Assembly (NCBI RefSeq): GCF_005670685.2
Contig: NZ_CP062008.1
Location: 744,001-808,000 of the forward strand
DNA: 64,000 bases
From: Mycolicibacterium mucogenicum DSM 44124
Lineage (GTDB): Bacteria; Actinomycetota; Actinomycetes; Mycobacteriales; Mycobacteriaceae
Reading direction: 5' to 3'
Both the position numbers and the translations under genes were made by a program. This document shows, piece after piece, positions 43,117-51,568 of the stretch (positions are counted from its first letter, which is position 1; every line of letters begins with the position of its first letter). The notes under the pieces are model-generated. The model was not told the DNA's origin. It saw nothing but the letters and a program-made list of their open reading frames with translations, and made no database searches.

Positions 43117-45942
43117 TCACGAACCGCCGGTCACGACAACTCTGATGACGCCCGCTGCACTGTCGGAGGTGACCACCAGGACGGGCGCGTTGGCGGCCGA
43201 CGCCACCTGGCCGCCGGTCACGGTCACCGAGTAGCCATTCGGATATGCGATGGCGGGCACCGAGATCATGGTTTGCGAGCCGGGGGCGAAGCTGCCCGAG
43301 CCGTCGGCCTTGGCGGTCGAGTAGCTGAAATCGAACGTGCCGTGGGCATTTGAGAACGCGATCGGGGTGCCGGAGATCGCTTGCGGGAACGGCGTGGTCA
43401 GGACCTGCAATGCGCTCGTGTTGACGTTGGAGCCTGTCGGCGGCAACTGCGGGTTGTAGACCAGCGACTCGCCGTCGGTGTTGCCGCTGGTGGTGATGTC
43501 CCCGTAGCCGGTGTACGCCCACACTGCCCAGCTCATCAGGTTCGCGTTGGCCGCGTTCATCTCGGCATAGAGGTCCGACTTTGCGTTGGAGGCGCCGAAT
43601 TCATTCATGATCACCGGTATCTGGTGGGCCTTGGCGTAGGCCTGGGCGGTGTTGGCCTGTTGCGAGGCCAGCCATCCGCAGAAGCTGGCGGTGGCCGATC
43701 CGGCGCAGTAGTCGTGGAACGCCAGGATGACGTTCGGGTCGTCGATGGTGCCGAGTTGTAGCGGAAGGCCCAGGATGGCTCCGACCTCGGACACGGCCGG
43801 GTTGGCCGGTTCCACGAGCAATGCCGCGTTCGGATCGACCGATCGAATGGCGGACGCCACCTGGCGATACATCGGGGTCAGTTCCTGGTACGCGAAGAAC
43901 GGGCTACCGAGCAGCGTCGGCAGCCACGAAGTACCGGGGAAGGGCTCGTTCATGATGTCGAACCCGATCACCGCGTTGTTGCCCGCAAATGCTGCCGCGA
44001 CGTATTGCCAGGCGGCGGCGTAATTGTCCTGCAGCCCAAGGCCATTGGATGCCTTGGAGTTGTTCCAGAAGTTGTCCCAGGCGGCGGTCTGGGCGGGACT
44101 CAGATAGTAGCTGGCCGGGAAGCCGGCGTTCACGTTCGGCAGTCCGCCCGTCTTGGTGGCCCACTCCGGCGCGCCTTCGCCGCCGAGCGAGGCGCTGTAC
44201 AGGTCCTGATGCATGTCGATGATGGTGTAGATGCCATGGGCGGCAAGCATGTTCACGGTCTGCTGGATCGATGCGATGTAGGCGGCGTTGTACTCGCCGG
44301 GGGTGGGTTCGACGCCGGCCCAGATGACGCCCAACCGCACCACGTTGAATCCGTTGGCTGCCAGGAACTCTGCGTCGGCTTCGTCGAATCCGCTGGCGGA
44401 CGGCTCGTACGGGGCCAGCTTGTACACCTCGTTCACACCGTGCAACAGGACCACCTGACCGTCGCTGTTGGTCAGGTACATCCCATTGGCAGTGATGCTC
44501 AGTATTGAACTGCCAGAGGGGGTCTGCACCAGCGACGACCCGGTGCCGTACTTGCCCACTGCGCCATGGTTGCCCAATAGTCCGGCTGTGCCCCCGGCCC
44601 CGCCGAGGGCCGGCAACTTGGTGGTGGTGCCACCGACGCCGCTGGTGCCCGCGTCGCCGCCGTTGCCTCCGATGCCCAGGATGAAAGCGCCGTTGCCGCC
44701 ATTGCCACCGCGGCCGCCGTCGAGCCCGGCCCCGCCGTTGCCGCCCCTGCCGCCGATGCCGAAGAGCAAACCTGAGCCGCGCCCACCCTGACCACCGGCA
44801 CCACCGGTGCCACCGGGCAACGTGCCGCCCGCGCCGCCGTTGCCACCGATGCCCATCAGTTTTCCGCCGCTGCCGCCGATTCCACCGGCCGCGCCCGCGC
44901 CGCCGTTGCCGCCGATTCCACCGTCGCCCAGCAGTCCGGCCGCACCGCCGTTGCCGCCACGCACACCGGCCTCGGTGCTGTTCCACCCGGCGCCGCCGTT
45001 GCCCAGCAGCCAGCCACCGGCAGTGCCGTTGGGTGCGGCCTCGGTCCCGCGGGTGCCGTTGCCGATCACGTAGGTCCCGGCCAATCGGTTGATGGCGGCG
45101 TCGACCCCGGCGCCGAGTGGGCTGGTGATCCAGAGTTGGGCGCCGGTGTGTAGCGGGTTGTAGACCAGGACCTGGAACCACCCGGCCGGGTTGGACGGGA
45201 GCTTGGGCACGACGGCCGCTGGTGTCGTCGTCGGCGCGACGGTTGCAGTCGGCGACGCGGCGGCAGTCGGCTGAGTCGTAGACGTCGCGCTGACCAGGGA
45301 CGTGTTGTTGACGGCCGCCGCCGTGTTGGCCTTGGACCGCGAATGCGTGGATTCGCGGCGCGCGGCGGCCAGCATGGCCAAGTCGGCCGGCGGGTCCGAT
45401 GGGACGGACGGTGAGTTACCGCTCGACGAATTGATCGGCGTGGTAACCGGTTTCGTCGCTCCTGTCGATGCGGTGCCGCCTGACGCCGTGGCAACGGCCG
45501 ACGGTGCGGACTTGGCTGGGGGCGATGCCGGCGAATCGTTGTTTGGCGGCGTGGAACCGCCACCGATCGCGCGCGGCCCGTCATCGTGGGTTGTCGTCGA
45601 AGCCGGGGAAGACGTTGAGCCGGCCGGTTTGGCGGAGTGATCATCGGCCGCCTTTTCGCCGGCGGTGGGCACGTGCCTGCCGCCGCGGGGTTTGCCGCGT
45701 TTGGCAGCATCCGAATCCTTCGCCTTGCCCGCGCCGGCCGCCGCGGCTTTCGACGGAGACGCTGAACCACCGGTCTTGCCGGTGGAGCTGTGACTACCTG
45801 CGGTATCTCCGGGGCTGCCCTCGTTGGCCCACGCGGTCCCGGCTCCGGAGGTGAGTGCGGCGCCGATACCCAGGGCGACGGCCAAACCTCCAACCCGTCC
45901 GATGTACGCGGAGGCTTTCGTGGCTTCGATGCGTTTGGCCAT
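43117..45942 (-). CDS. Secreted PGRS-like protein fused to a GH5 endoglycoceramidase-like domain
   Basis: A 941-residue protein in four parts. A signal peptide (about 1-39, ending AGTAWA) is followed by a Ser/Ala/Thr/Pro-rich low-complexity region (40-250), a Gly-Gly-Asn/Gly-Gly-Ala repeat region like mycobacterial PGRS (about 300-450) without a PE domain, and a GH5 (beta/alpha)8 glycosidase domain (about 475-850). HGVNEVYKLAPY, IDMHQDLYSA, DIMNEPFPG (acid/base Glu666) and PVIMNEFGAS (nucleophile Glu781) place it near endoglycoceramidases. A beta-rich tail follows (850-941). It probably acts outside or on the cell surface on a glycolipid or glycan; substrate unproven. Confidence 0.87.
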   Translation of the reverse strand: MAKRIEATKASAYIGRVGGLAVALGIGAALTSGAGTAWANEGSPGDTAGSHSSTGKTGGSASPSKAAAAGAGKAKDSDAAKRGKPRGGRHVPTAGEKAADDHSAKPAGSTSSPASTTTHDDGPRAIGGGSTPPNNDSPASPPAKSAPSAVATASGGTASTGATKPVTTPINSSSGNSPSVPSDPPADLAMLAAARRESTHSRSKANTAAAVNNTSLVSATSTTQPTAAASPTATVAPTTTPAAVVPKLPSNPAGWFQVLVYNPLHTGAQLWITSPLGAGVDAAINRLAGTYVIGNGTRGTEAAPNGTAGGWLLGNGGAGWNSTEAGVRGGNGGAAGLLGDGGIGGNGGAGAAGGIGGSGGKLMGIGGNGGAGGTLPGGTGGAGGQGGRGSGLLFGIGGRGGNGGAGLDGGRGGNGGNGAFILGIGGNGGDAGTSGVGGTTTKLPALGGAGGTAGLLGNHGAVGKYGTGSSLVQTPSGSSILSITANGMYLTNSDGQVVLLHGVNEVYKLAPYEPSASGFDEADAEFLAANGFNVVRLGVIWAGVEPTPGEYNAAYIASIQQTVNMLAAHGIYTIIDMHQDLYSASLGGEGAPEWATKTGGLPNVNAGFPASYYLSPAQTAAWDNFWNNSKASNGLGLQDNYAAAWQYVAAAFAGNNAVIGFDIMNEPFPGTSWLPTLLGSPFFAYQELTPMYRQVASAIRSVDPNAALLVEPANPAVSEVGAILGLPLQLGTIDDPNVILAFHDYCAGSATASFCGWLASQQANTAQAYAKAHQIPVIMNEFGASNAKSDLYAEMNAANANLMSWAVWAYTGYGDITTSGNTDGESLVYNPQLPPTGSNVNTSALQVLTTPFPQAISGTPIAFSNAHGTFDFSYSTAKADGSGSFAPGSQTMISVPAIAYPNGYSVTVTGGQVASAANAPVLVVTSDSAAGVIRVVVTGGS

Positions 45943-46033
45943 ATCTGATGCCCCTCAATCAGTTATTTCGTTGCAGCACAGTGCTTCTCTTCGCCCCGGC
46001 GTCAACTGTCGGTATATGGCCGTTGCTGCTATA

Positions 46034-46045
46034 TACCATTTGGTA
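46034..46045. promoter_or_regulatory. Palindrome TACCATTTGGTA upstream of the PGRS-GH5 gene
   Basis: A perfect 12-bp palindrome in the intergenic region between the TetR gene and the secreted glycosidase gene, about 90 bp upstream of the glycosidase ATG. It has the size of a TetR-type site; the neighbouring TetR protein is the candidate binder. Confidence 0.45.
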
Positions 46046-46116
46046 GGCAAGCTAGCACGGAGTTTGCGTGCCGGTCGAGGGTTTGGTTTGACTGGCCGGA
46101 TTTCGCGGGCGCGGGC

Positions 46117-46713
46117 CTACGGTGCGTCGGTGCTGCCCGGCCGGACGCCGAACAACCGATCGGCGAACGAGGCCCAATGCCGCTGGAAGTCGATTGTCGG
46201 ATCCCGCAACCAGTTCAGTTGCAGGCCGTCGAGGAAGCCCATCAATTCGACGGCGGCGTCCTCAGGGTCGGTATGCCAGGCGAACAACTGCTCCGTGAGC
46301 AGAGTCCGGACCCGGTCTTGCCGTCGGCAATAGTATTCGTGCGCCGGGTGGGCGGGATCGAGGGCTTCTGCCGACAGCACCGTGAAGAGGCGGATGAGCT
46401 CTTGCTGATCCATATTGCGGCTCACCACCTGGTCCATCACCTTGCGCGCACCGGCCGCATCGGTCGCAGGCATGTCCGGGATTTCGCCGGCCGCCTGATC
46501 GAGCTCATCACGGCGTTCCAGCACCGCGATCAGGAGCTGTTCCTTCGACGAAAAATAGTGCAGTAGACCGGCTTTGGTCACTCCGGCCGCAGTGGCGAAA
46601 TCCTCGAGCGCCACGCCGTCATACCCGGAGACCGCGATGAGGCTCAGGGCCGCAGCGAGGATCTGTTCCCGGCGCTCCTCCGGACGCATCCGGCGGTATG
46701 CGGGATCAGCCAT
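46117..46713 (-). CDS. TetR family transcriptional regulator
   Basis: A 198-residue regulator. N-terminal HTH: RREQILAAALSLIAVSGYDGVALEDFATAAGVTKAGLLHYFSSKEQLL (about 13-60), the KAGLLHYFxSKEQL recognition-helix form. The C-terminal domain has a NWLRDPTIDFQRHWASFADRLFG end often seen in regulators of the BetI/YcdC-like group. GTCAGGAGGAG precedes ATG 46713. It lies upstream of the PGRS-GH5 gene on the same strand (about 174 bp apart) and may control it or the adjacent alcohol dehydrogenase relic. Confidence 0.86.
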   Translation of the reverse strand: MADPAYRRMRPEERREQILAAALSLIAVSGYDGVALEDFATAAGVTKAGLLHYFSSKEQLLIAVLERRDELDQAAGEIPDMPATDAAGARKVMDQVVSRNMDQQELIRLFTVLSAEALDPAHPAHEYYCRRQDRVRTLLTEQLFAWHTDPEDAAVELMGFLDGLQLNWLRDPTIDFQRHWASFADRLFGVRPGSTDAP

Positions 46714-46775
46714 AAAACTCCTCCTGACGGTCGCCACCCAGTGTGCCGGACGCCGGGCGACGGCGGTCTGTCCGA

Positions 46776-46915
46776 TCAGGTGGTGATGACGACCTTCCCC
46801 AGGTGCGCGCCGCCGTCCCGGATGAGCTTGTAGGCGTCGGGGGCGCTGTCGAACGGCACACGGGCGCCGATGACGGGCTGAATGCCGTTGCTGTGGGCGA
46901 GGCGTATGCGGTGTT
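46776..46915 (-). pseudogene. C-terminal relic of a zinc-type alcohol dehydrogenase
   Basis: On the minus strand a short frame ends PVIGARVPFDSAPDAYK...GGAHLGKVVITT and a TGA at 46776-46778, the exact C-terminus of MDR alcohol/quinone reductases. Upstream only about 10 more residues (RIRLAHSNGIQ) fit; the cofactor domain and the rest of the gene are missing. The remaining sequence up to 47133 holds no supported gene. Confidence 0.65.
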
Positions 46916-47133
46916 GCGATGCAGTCGTTGTTCGCAGGAGCTGACGGCGCGTGACGTCGAGCCGCTGCCCGGCCCTGGACTTTCCCCGGCCGGCGTCGGT
47001 CAGTCTTCACCTCAGGGTTGACTTGCCGCGGCGTGAAACCGCCGAGCGGGTGTGCGAGGTTGTCGCGAGGGACGCACCTGCAGTTATATCAATTTGATTG
47101 ACATGTAGGCCGCGGCGACAGCAGGATGGTGTC

Positions 47134-47565
47134 ATGAGCACTCCCGGGGACGAGACGGATTTCCACAACGACGTGATCAGGCAGATTCGCGAAAACGGCG
47201 CGGTCGACGGCTGGTTCGCCCAGTTCGACATGCTGATCCTGCACACCGTCGGCGCGAAGTCCGGCCAACCCCGGCAGAACCCGATGGCGTACCAGAAGTC
47301 GGATGGCGACGAGATCTACGTCTTCGCATCCAACAACGGCAAGGACACGAGTTCCGCCTGGTATCACAATGCGCTGGCCAATCCCGAGCAGGTCGCGGTC
47401 GAAATCGGGTCCGCCAGGTTCGGGGTTCGCGTACGCGAGTTGCATGGCGCCGAACGGGATCGCATCTACGCGACGCAGGCCCGCCGCTTCGAGAATTTCG
47501 CCGAATACGAGCGGAAAACCACGCGGAAGATTCCGGTTCTGGGACTCACCCGGGTCGAGCGGTAA
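47134..47565 (+). CDS. F420-dependent nitroreductase/deazaflavin-type oxidoreductase
   Basis: A 143-residue split-barrel protein. LILHTVGAKSGQPRQNPMAYQKSDGDEIYVFASNNGKDTSSAWYHNALANPEQVAVEIG contains the GxxSGxxRxxPL-like loop and the WYHNLxANPxVxVE motif of the Ddn/Rv1558 family, which uses F420H2 to reduce quinones and nitro compounds. F420 dependence is family knowledge; the substrate is unknown. ATG 47134 is chosen for normal length; a GCAGGATGG purine stretch lies upstream. Confidence 0.87.
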   Translation: MSTPGDETDFHNDVIRQIRENGAVDGWFAQFDMLILHTVGAKSGQPRQNPMAYQKSDGDEIYVFASNNGKDTSSAWYHNALANPEQVAVEIGSARFGVRVRELHGAERDRIYATQARRFENFAEYERKTTRKIPVLGLTRVER

Positions 47566-47739
47566 CGCAACGCGCCCTCGGTGCATGGTTACTGGGCTTG
47601 AAGTGCAGTAATTCGGCGATATTTACGTGATTGCAGAATCATTCTCTTGATTCGCCAATTGCATGCCCATGACCGGGTGAATGTCAAATCACAGCAATCG
47701 TGGTAATGACGTTCTCTGGTTGTCTACACTTCCGTCCAA

Positions 47740-48513
47740 ATGTGTGAATTTGACATGAAAGCGTGCGATCCCGTCGATGTGGCGCACCAGTTGGACGCGA
47801 CGGGCGTCGCTCGGGTAGCAAACGCAGTGCAATGGGATTGGGTGCTTGAATCCCGGGCGGAAATCGATCGCTGGTTGGCCGAGTACGGCGAGAAAGACCA
47901 TTTCGTCCTATCGCCACAGGACGGGCACCTGGAATCGATTCACGCGTTCATGGCCAGCGACTCGGTTCGCGCATTTCTCGACAATGTCGTCCGCCAGCGG
48001 TTCCCGGACCGTGCCCATGAAATGGACGGTACGGCGGTGCGCATCGTTGCCGGGCCACATGCCGACGGCGATGCCTGGTGGTTCCACTATGACGCCAGCG
48101 TCGTGACGATGGTGGTCCCGTTGTTCCTCCCGGAAGCGGAACCGGGTCGGTCGGGAGAGTTGGTGGGCTACTTCAACAAGCGGCCGTTCCGCCGTTCGGT
48201 GATGGTCAACATCTTCGAGAAGATCGTCCATCAGAGCGCCACGTTCCGGCAGCGGATCCTGGACAGCCTCGGCCGCAGCCACGGCCCGACCGTCGTCGAC
48301 ATGAATGTCGGTGACGTGTACCTGTTTTGGGGCTACCGGAGCCTGCATGCCAACATGCCGATCGCTTCCGGCCAGCGGCGCGTGACACTGCTCATTCACT
48401 ATGGCCAGCCGCACGCGCCCAGCGGCGCGCTGGCCGCGGCCAAGCGCCTGCACTGGGCGTTGCGTGGCCGCACCGACGCCGCGGACCAGCCGGCCACCGC
48501 AAGGGCGTACTGA
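47740..48513 (+). CDS. Putative Fe(II)/2-oxoglutarate-type dioxygenase
   Basis: A 257-residue protein with a possible facial triad and cofactor arginine of cupin-like Fe/2OG oxygenases: His116-Tyr-Asp118 (WWFHYDAS), His203 in RSLHANMP and Arg213/214 in GQRRVTLLIHYG. The spacing between HxD and distal His is about 85 residues, within the range for phytanoyl-CoA-dioxygenase-like or 2OGFeII_Oxy proteins. The reaction is unknown. ATG 47740 or ATG 47755 could be the start; no strong RBS. The gene stands alone between the F420-type reductase and the convergent secreted proteins. Confidence 0.65.
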   Translation: MCEFDMKACDPVDVAHQLDATGVARVANAVQWDWVLESRAEIDRWLAEYGEKDHFVLSPQDGHLESIHAFMASDSVRAFLDNVVRQRFPDRAHEMDGTAVRIVAGPHADGDAWWFHYDASVVTMVVPLFLPEAEPGRSGELVGYFNKRPFRRSVMVNIFEKIVHQSATFRQRILDSLGRSHGPTVVDMNVGDVYLFWGYRSLHANMPIASGQRRVTLLIHYGQPHAPSGALAAAKRLHWALRGRTDAADQPATARAY

Positions 48514-48540
48514 CCGGCGTGGTCCGAGGCGGGTGCGGGC

Positions 48541-48837
48541 TCAGCGGCAGGTGTTGGCGCTGACCCAGCGGCCGTTCCAGCCGACGCAGCCCTGAACCGG
48601 CGGTGGCGGCGGTGGCGGCGGCATGTCCTCGGGCAGCGGTGCGTAATAGGCCGGCGGCGGCGCGTACGGCGCGACCGCGCCGAAGTCGGTACATCCACTG
48701 ACCGTGATGCGTCGTCCGGCGCCGAAGCAGACATCTGCACTGGCGGTGCCCGCGGGGACGACCGCGATCAATCCGGGTACGGCGGCTGCGGCCAGCGCGG
48801 CGGCAATCAGCCGGGGGCGCGGCGAGGCGGTACGCAT
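48541..48837 (-). CDS. Small secreted proline-rich protein
   Basis: A 98-residue protein with a signal peptide (basic start, hydrophobic run to about residue 32, cleavage near ASADVCFG). The mature part has four cysteines (VCFG, GCTD, GCVGW, NTCR) that could form two disulfides, and a Pro-rich middle with eight consecutive prolines. The final GCVGWNGRWVSANTCR resembles small Cys-paired exported mycobacterial proteins. ATG overlaps the stop of the haemophore-like gene (TGATG). Function unknown; a cell-envelope partner of the haem-binding protein is possible. Confidence 0.75.
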   Translation of the reverse strand: MRTASPRPRLIAAALAAAAVPGLIAVVPAGTASADVCFGAGRRITVSGCTDFGAVAPYAPPPAYYAPLPEDMPPPPPPPPVQGCVGWNGRWVSANTCR

Positions 48838-49220
48838 CAGTCGCCCAGCAGTGGACGGTCGGGCTGCTCGAGGCCGCAGCGGTCACGGAAATCGGTCATG
48901 GGCTGACGGATTGCCTGAAGTTCACTGTGCGCCTGCGGGTTTGCGTTGAAGAACGTGCGGACTTCGTTGGCGACCTCATCGCGCGGCTTGCCCTGCAGGC
49001 TGCCGTAGAAGTCGTTGACGTCCGGGTGCGTGAACAGGTAGGCGGACGCGGCAGCGGCGACACCCGAAGCCACCCCGGCCAAGTCCGCGGGGGTGCAGTT
49101 GGGCGCCGTCGGGGCGGCCATCGCCTGACCCGACATCGGCAGGGCGGCGGCCATGACGGCCATGGCGGCTCCTGCGGCAGCTACGACCGCCCGCTGGGCG
49201 ACCGATTTGGTGAAGGCCAT
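48837..49220 (-). CDS. Secreted haemophore-like haem-binding protein
   Basis: A 127-residue protein with a Sec signal peptide (about 1-36, ending AMAAP) and a small helical mature domain: CTPADLAGVASGVAAAASAYLFTHPDVNDFYGSLQGKPRDEVANEVRTFFNANPQAHSELQAIRQPMTDFRDRCG. The CxxADxAxVxxGVxxxxSxYLxxHPDVNxFF pattern, two cysteines and size match the mycobacterial haemophore-like family that includes Rv0203-type haem carriers. An AAAGGA SD precedes ATG 49220. Haem acquisition is family knowledge; binding is untested here. Confidence 0.8.
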   Translation of the reverse strand: MAFTKSVAQRAVVAAAGAAMAVMAAALPMSGQAMAAPTAPNCTPADLAGVASGVAAAASAYLFTHPDVNDFYGSLQGKPRDEVANEVRTFFNANPQAHSELQAIRQPMTDFRDRCGLEQPDRPLLGD

Positions 49221-49584
49221 TGCCGTATTCCTTTCCACAGTGCCTTTTCCGGGCGGATCGACCACCCGACACAGCCGGACTGTAGCAGGCGGATTGACTC
49301 CGGCGACATTTTCTGGGCCGGCAAATCGGAATCGTGACCGCCCTGCGTGGTTGCAGCTCAGCGGACCCACTGGCGGAGGCGCTGCCGCGCGCCGTCAAGG
49401 CCGATTCTGGCTAACTCGTGGTGTGTTGTTTTTCACTATGGGAAACACGATTCACCGTCAAGAACGATGTATTGGCAAACCGGATGTACGTCCGGTGCCG
49501 GTGCGTTCCTCTGATGAGCGGACGTAACGCGCTGACCGATTGCCGAGGCATTCGGCAAACGCGGTGAGTGACGAGGAGTGGTCC
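49221..49584. other. 364-bp divergent intergenic region
   Basis: It separates the haemophore-like gene (minus) from the gene at 49585 (plus). It must contain both promoters; none is clear by eye. ACCGGA (49479-49484) and TCCGGT (49491-49496) form a small inverted repeat. No gene is supported. Confidence 0.4.
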
Positions 49585-50664
49585 ATGGATGCTGTGATCG
49601 GTGTTGCGCTCACCGCAACTACGGCGGGCATCACGCTCGCGTCCGGCGATGAGGCGCCCCACGCCGCTGCCGACGGCGTGACCGTGTCCTTCGATGACCG
49701 GCGATCGGCGGGCGCTCAACTGGCCGGCGCGGTGCGCCGCATCTACGCGCAGGGTGCCAAACGTGGCTGCCGCGCCCGCTCGGTCGCCGTCACCTGGACC
49801 GCCGACGCCGACGGTCATGTCGCCGGATTCAGCGGACTGCCGGCCGAACTGGATGTCGATCTGCTGCCGGTCCCGCTGGCATCGGCAGGCTCGGCGCTGG
49901 TGTCCGATTCCGACTATGCCGACACGGTTGTCTGCGTCTTGGAACCGGATGTGGCGCGCGGGCTACGGGGTCACGCCGTAGTCGCGGATACCGACGAACC
50001 TCGGGCCGCCGTTGCGGTGGGACTGCATGACGACGACGCGGCCGACTGGCTGGCCGAGGTCCTCGGCGGACTCGACAGCCGGCCTCGGCGGCTCGTGCTC
50101 GTCGGCGCCGACGAGCACGTGCATCCAGTCGCTGCGGAACTGTCGAACCACATTCGCATTGATTCGGATGCCGATTCGATCCTGGCGCTCGCGCGTGGTG
50201 CCGCGTTGGCCTCGGCTCGCGACGCTGCTCCCGCAGGTGTGGATGAGCAAGGCCCCAAACGCCTTGCCAGGAGGCCGGTTTGGCTGACGTCGGTGGCGCT
50301 CGCGGCGATGGTGCTGGTTTCGGCTCTTGTCGCGACCATGCCTCTCGGCTCTGCCGGCCCATCGCCCGCGCCGGCACCCGCACACGTGCCCGTCTCGCCT
50401 GCCGTGCAAGTGCCGCCGAAGCTGAGTCCGAGTCCGCGTCCGAGTCCGATTCCGCCTGAGCCGGAGCCGTCCGCAGTGCCGGCGCCGGCATCGGATGCGC
50501 CCGCGGTCAACCAGAAGCAGAACCAGAGCGATACGTCCGCCGGGGTGCCCGAAGGCCGCGCGCCGCACGTTCCGCCGCTAGCCGTCGAGCCCGCGGTTCC
50601 GGCGCCGCCGCAAGTTGCCGAAGCGCCGGACAACTGCGTCGTGTTGTGCGGTTTCGTGCTCTAG
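49585..50664 (+). CDS. Mycobacterial membrane protein with Pro-rich tail (DUF7159-like)
   Basis: A 359-residue protein. The N-terminal domain (about 1-210) starts MDAVIGVALTATTAGITLASG and looks like the actin-like/ribonuclease H-fold type opening of DUF7159 proteins. One transmembrane helix is at about 233-255 (VWLTSVALAAMVLVSALVAT), and an extracytoplasmic Pro/Ser/Glu-rich tail ends in two cysteines (NCVVLCGFVL). ATG 49585 follows GAGGAG; the longer frame start at 49540 is rejected. The function is unknown. Membrane topology N-in/C-out is inferred. Confidence 0.72.
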   Translation: MDAVIGVALTATTAGITLASGDEAPHAAADGVTVSFDDRRSAGAQLAGAVRRIYAQGAKRGCRARSVAVTWTADADGHVAGFSGLPAELDVDLLPVPLASAGSALVSDSDYADTVVCVLEPDVARGLRGHAVVADTDEPRAAVAVGLHDDDAADWLAEVLGGLDSRPRRLVLVGADEHVHPVAAELSNHIRIDSDADSILALARGAALASARDAAPAGVDEQGPKRLARRPVWLTSVALAAMVLVSALVATMPLGSAGPSPAPAPAHVPVSPAVQVPPKLSPSPRPSPIPPEPEPSAVPAPASDAPAVNQKQNQSDTSAGVPEGRAPHVPPLAVEPAVPAPPQVAEAPDNCVVLCGFVL

Positions 50665-50721
50665 GCAGTTTGCGGAGATTGCTTGGCAAGCCCTCGGCGA
50701 GCTTGGCATGCTTGGTCCACT

Positions 50722-51507
50722 ATGGGTGATCTCGGAGTGTTCGGCGCGTGGCTCATGCTCGCCTTGGTCGTCGGCGGGGCGGTCTGCATGGCGGTCGGCT
50801 GTGTGTTCGTGACGCGACGCATCATCGCCCGGGATGCGCGCCCGGAACAGAACTCGTTCCTGTCCCCGTTCCTCACCGTCGTGGGCCTCGTCTACGGGGC
50901 GCTCCTGGGATTCACGGTGGTCGTCGGTTGGCAGCAGTTCCTCAGTGCGGAGACGAATGTCGCCAACGAAGCATCGACGCTGACGACGCTGTACCGCCAG
51001 ACCGTCGCGATGCCGCAACCCGAGCAGGCGCAGGTTCGCGAGCAGCTCCGCAAGTATGCCGCCGCGGTGCAGGGCCCCGCCTGGGGCATGGACGAATTCG
51101 CCGACATCAGCAACAACGGCCGCAATGCACTCAGCGAGCTGTATCGCGTTGTGGGAACGCATGGTTCGGGGCCGAGTGTGAGCCCGATCGATTCGCAGTT
51201 CCTGAGCGAGCTGACGGTGCTGGCCTCCGACCGCAGCGAGCGCATCCTCAATTCCCACCAGCGCATCCCGGCACTGTTGTGGTGCGCCCTGATCTTCGGC
51301 GGGGCGGTGTTGATCCTGCTGACGTGCTTCATGCGGCTGGAGAACGCCCGTGCGCACGCGGTACTGGTCGGCGCCGTCGCCATCCTGTTGTCACTGCTGC
51401 TGTACGTCATCTACACCCTCGACCATCCGTTCGGCCCCATAGGCGTTACCCCGCAGCCGTTTTCGCATGCGGTCAAGGTGTTCGACCTGGTCGACCGCGG
51501 CAGCTGA
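50722..51507 (+). CDS. DUF4239-type membrane protein
   Basis: A 261-residue protein with two N-terminal hydrophobic segments (about 8-32 and 45-68), a soluble middle (70-180, helical, with EASTLTTLYRQTVAMP, a DUF4239-type motif) and two C-terminal helices (about 188-207 and 214-236). The function of the family is unknown. No strong RBS is seen at ATG 50722; GTG and ATG codons upstream in frame begin at 50683. It is followed by kmtR after 47 bp, but the operator at the kmtR start suggests an independent promoter. Confidence 0.75.
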   Translation: MGDLGVFGAWLMLALVVGGAVCMAVGCVFVTRRIIARDARPEQNSFLSPFLTVVGLVYGALLGFTVVVGWQQFLSAETNVANEASTLTTLYRQTVAMPQPEQAQVREQLRKYAAAVQGPAWGMDEFADISNNGRNALSELYRVVGTHGSGPSVSPIDSQFLSELTVLASDRSERILNSHQRIPALLWCALIFGGAVLILLTCFMRLENARAHAVLVGAVAILLSLLLYVIYTLDHPFGPIGVTPQPFSHAVKVFDLVDRGS

Positions 51508-51544
51508 GCGTCGCTCCGCGGGCCGATCGGCGGCCGACGGTCTA

Positions 51545-51568
51545 TTATCTGCGTATGAATGCAGATAA
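51545..51568. promoter_or_regulatory. Operator-like inverted repeat overlapping the kmtR start
   Basis: TTATCTGC (51545-51552) and GCAGATAA (51561-51568) are exact complements separated by 8 bp. The repeat straddles the kmtR ATG at 51555, the arrangement of an ArsR/SmtB autoregulatory operator. It implies a leaderless or very short-leader transcript. Confidence 0.75.

Noticed and set aside
44499..45073. Regularly spaced repeats resembling a CRISPR array
   Set aside because: They are the codons of Gly-Gly-Asn/Ala repeats in the PGRS region: period is not constant, there are no unique spacers and no cas genes nearby.
47084..47098. ATCAATTTGAT as an operator for the F420-type reductase
   Set aside because: The symmetry is imperfect and short, with no second copy.
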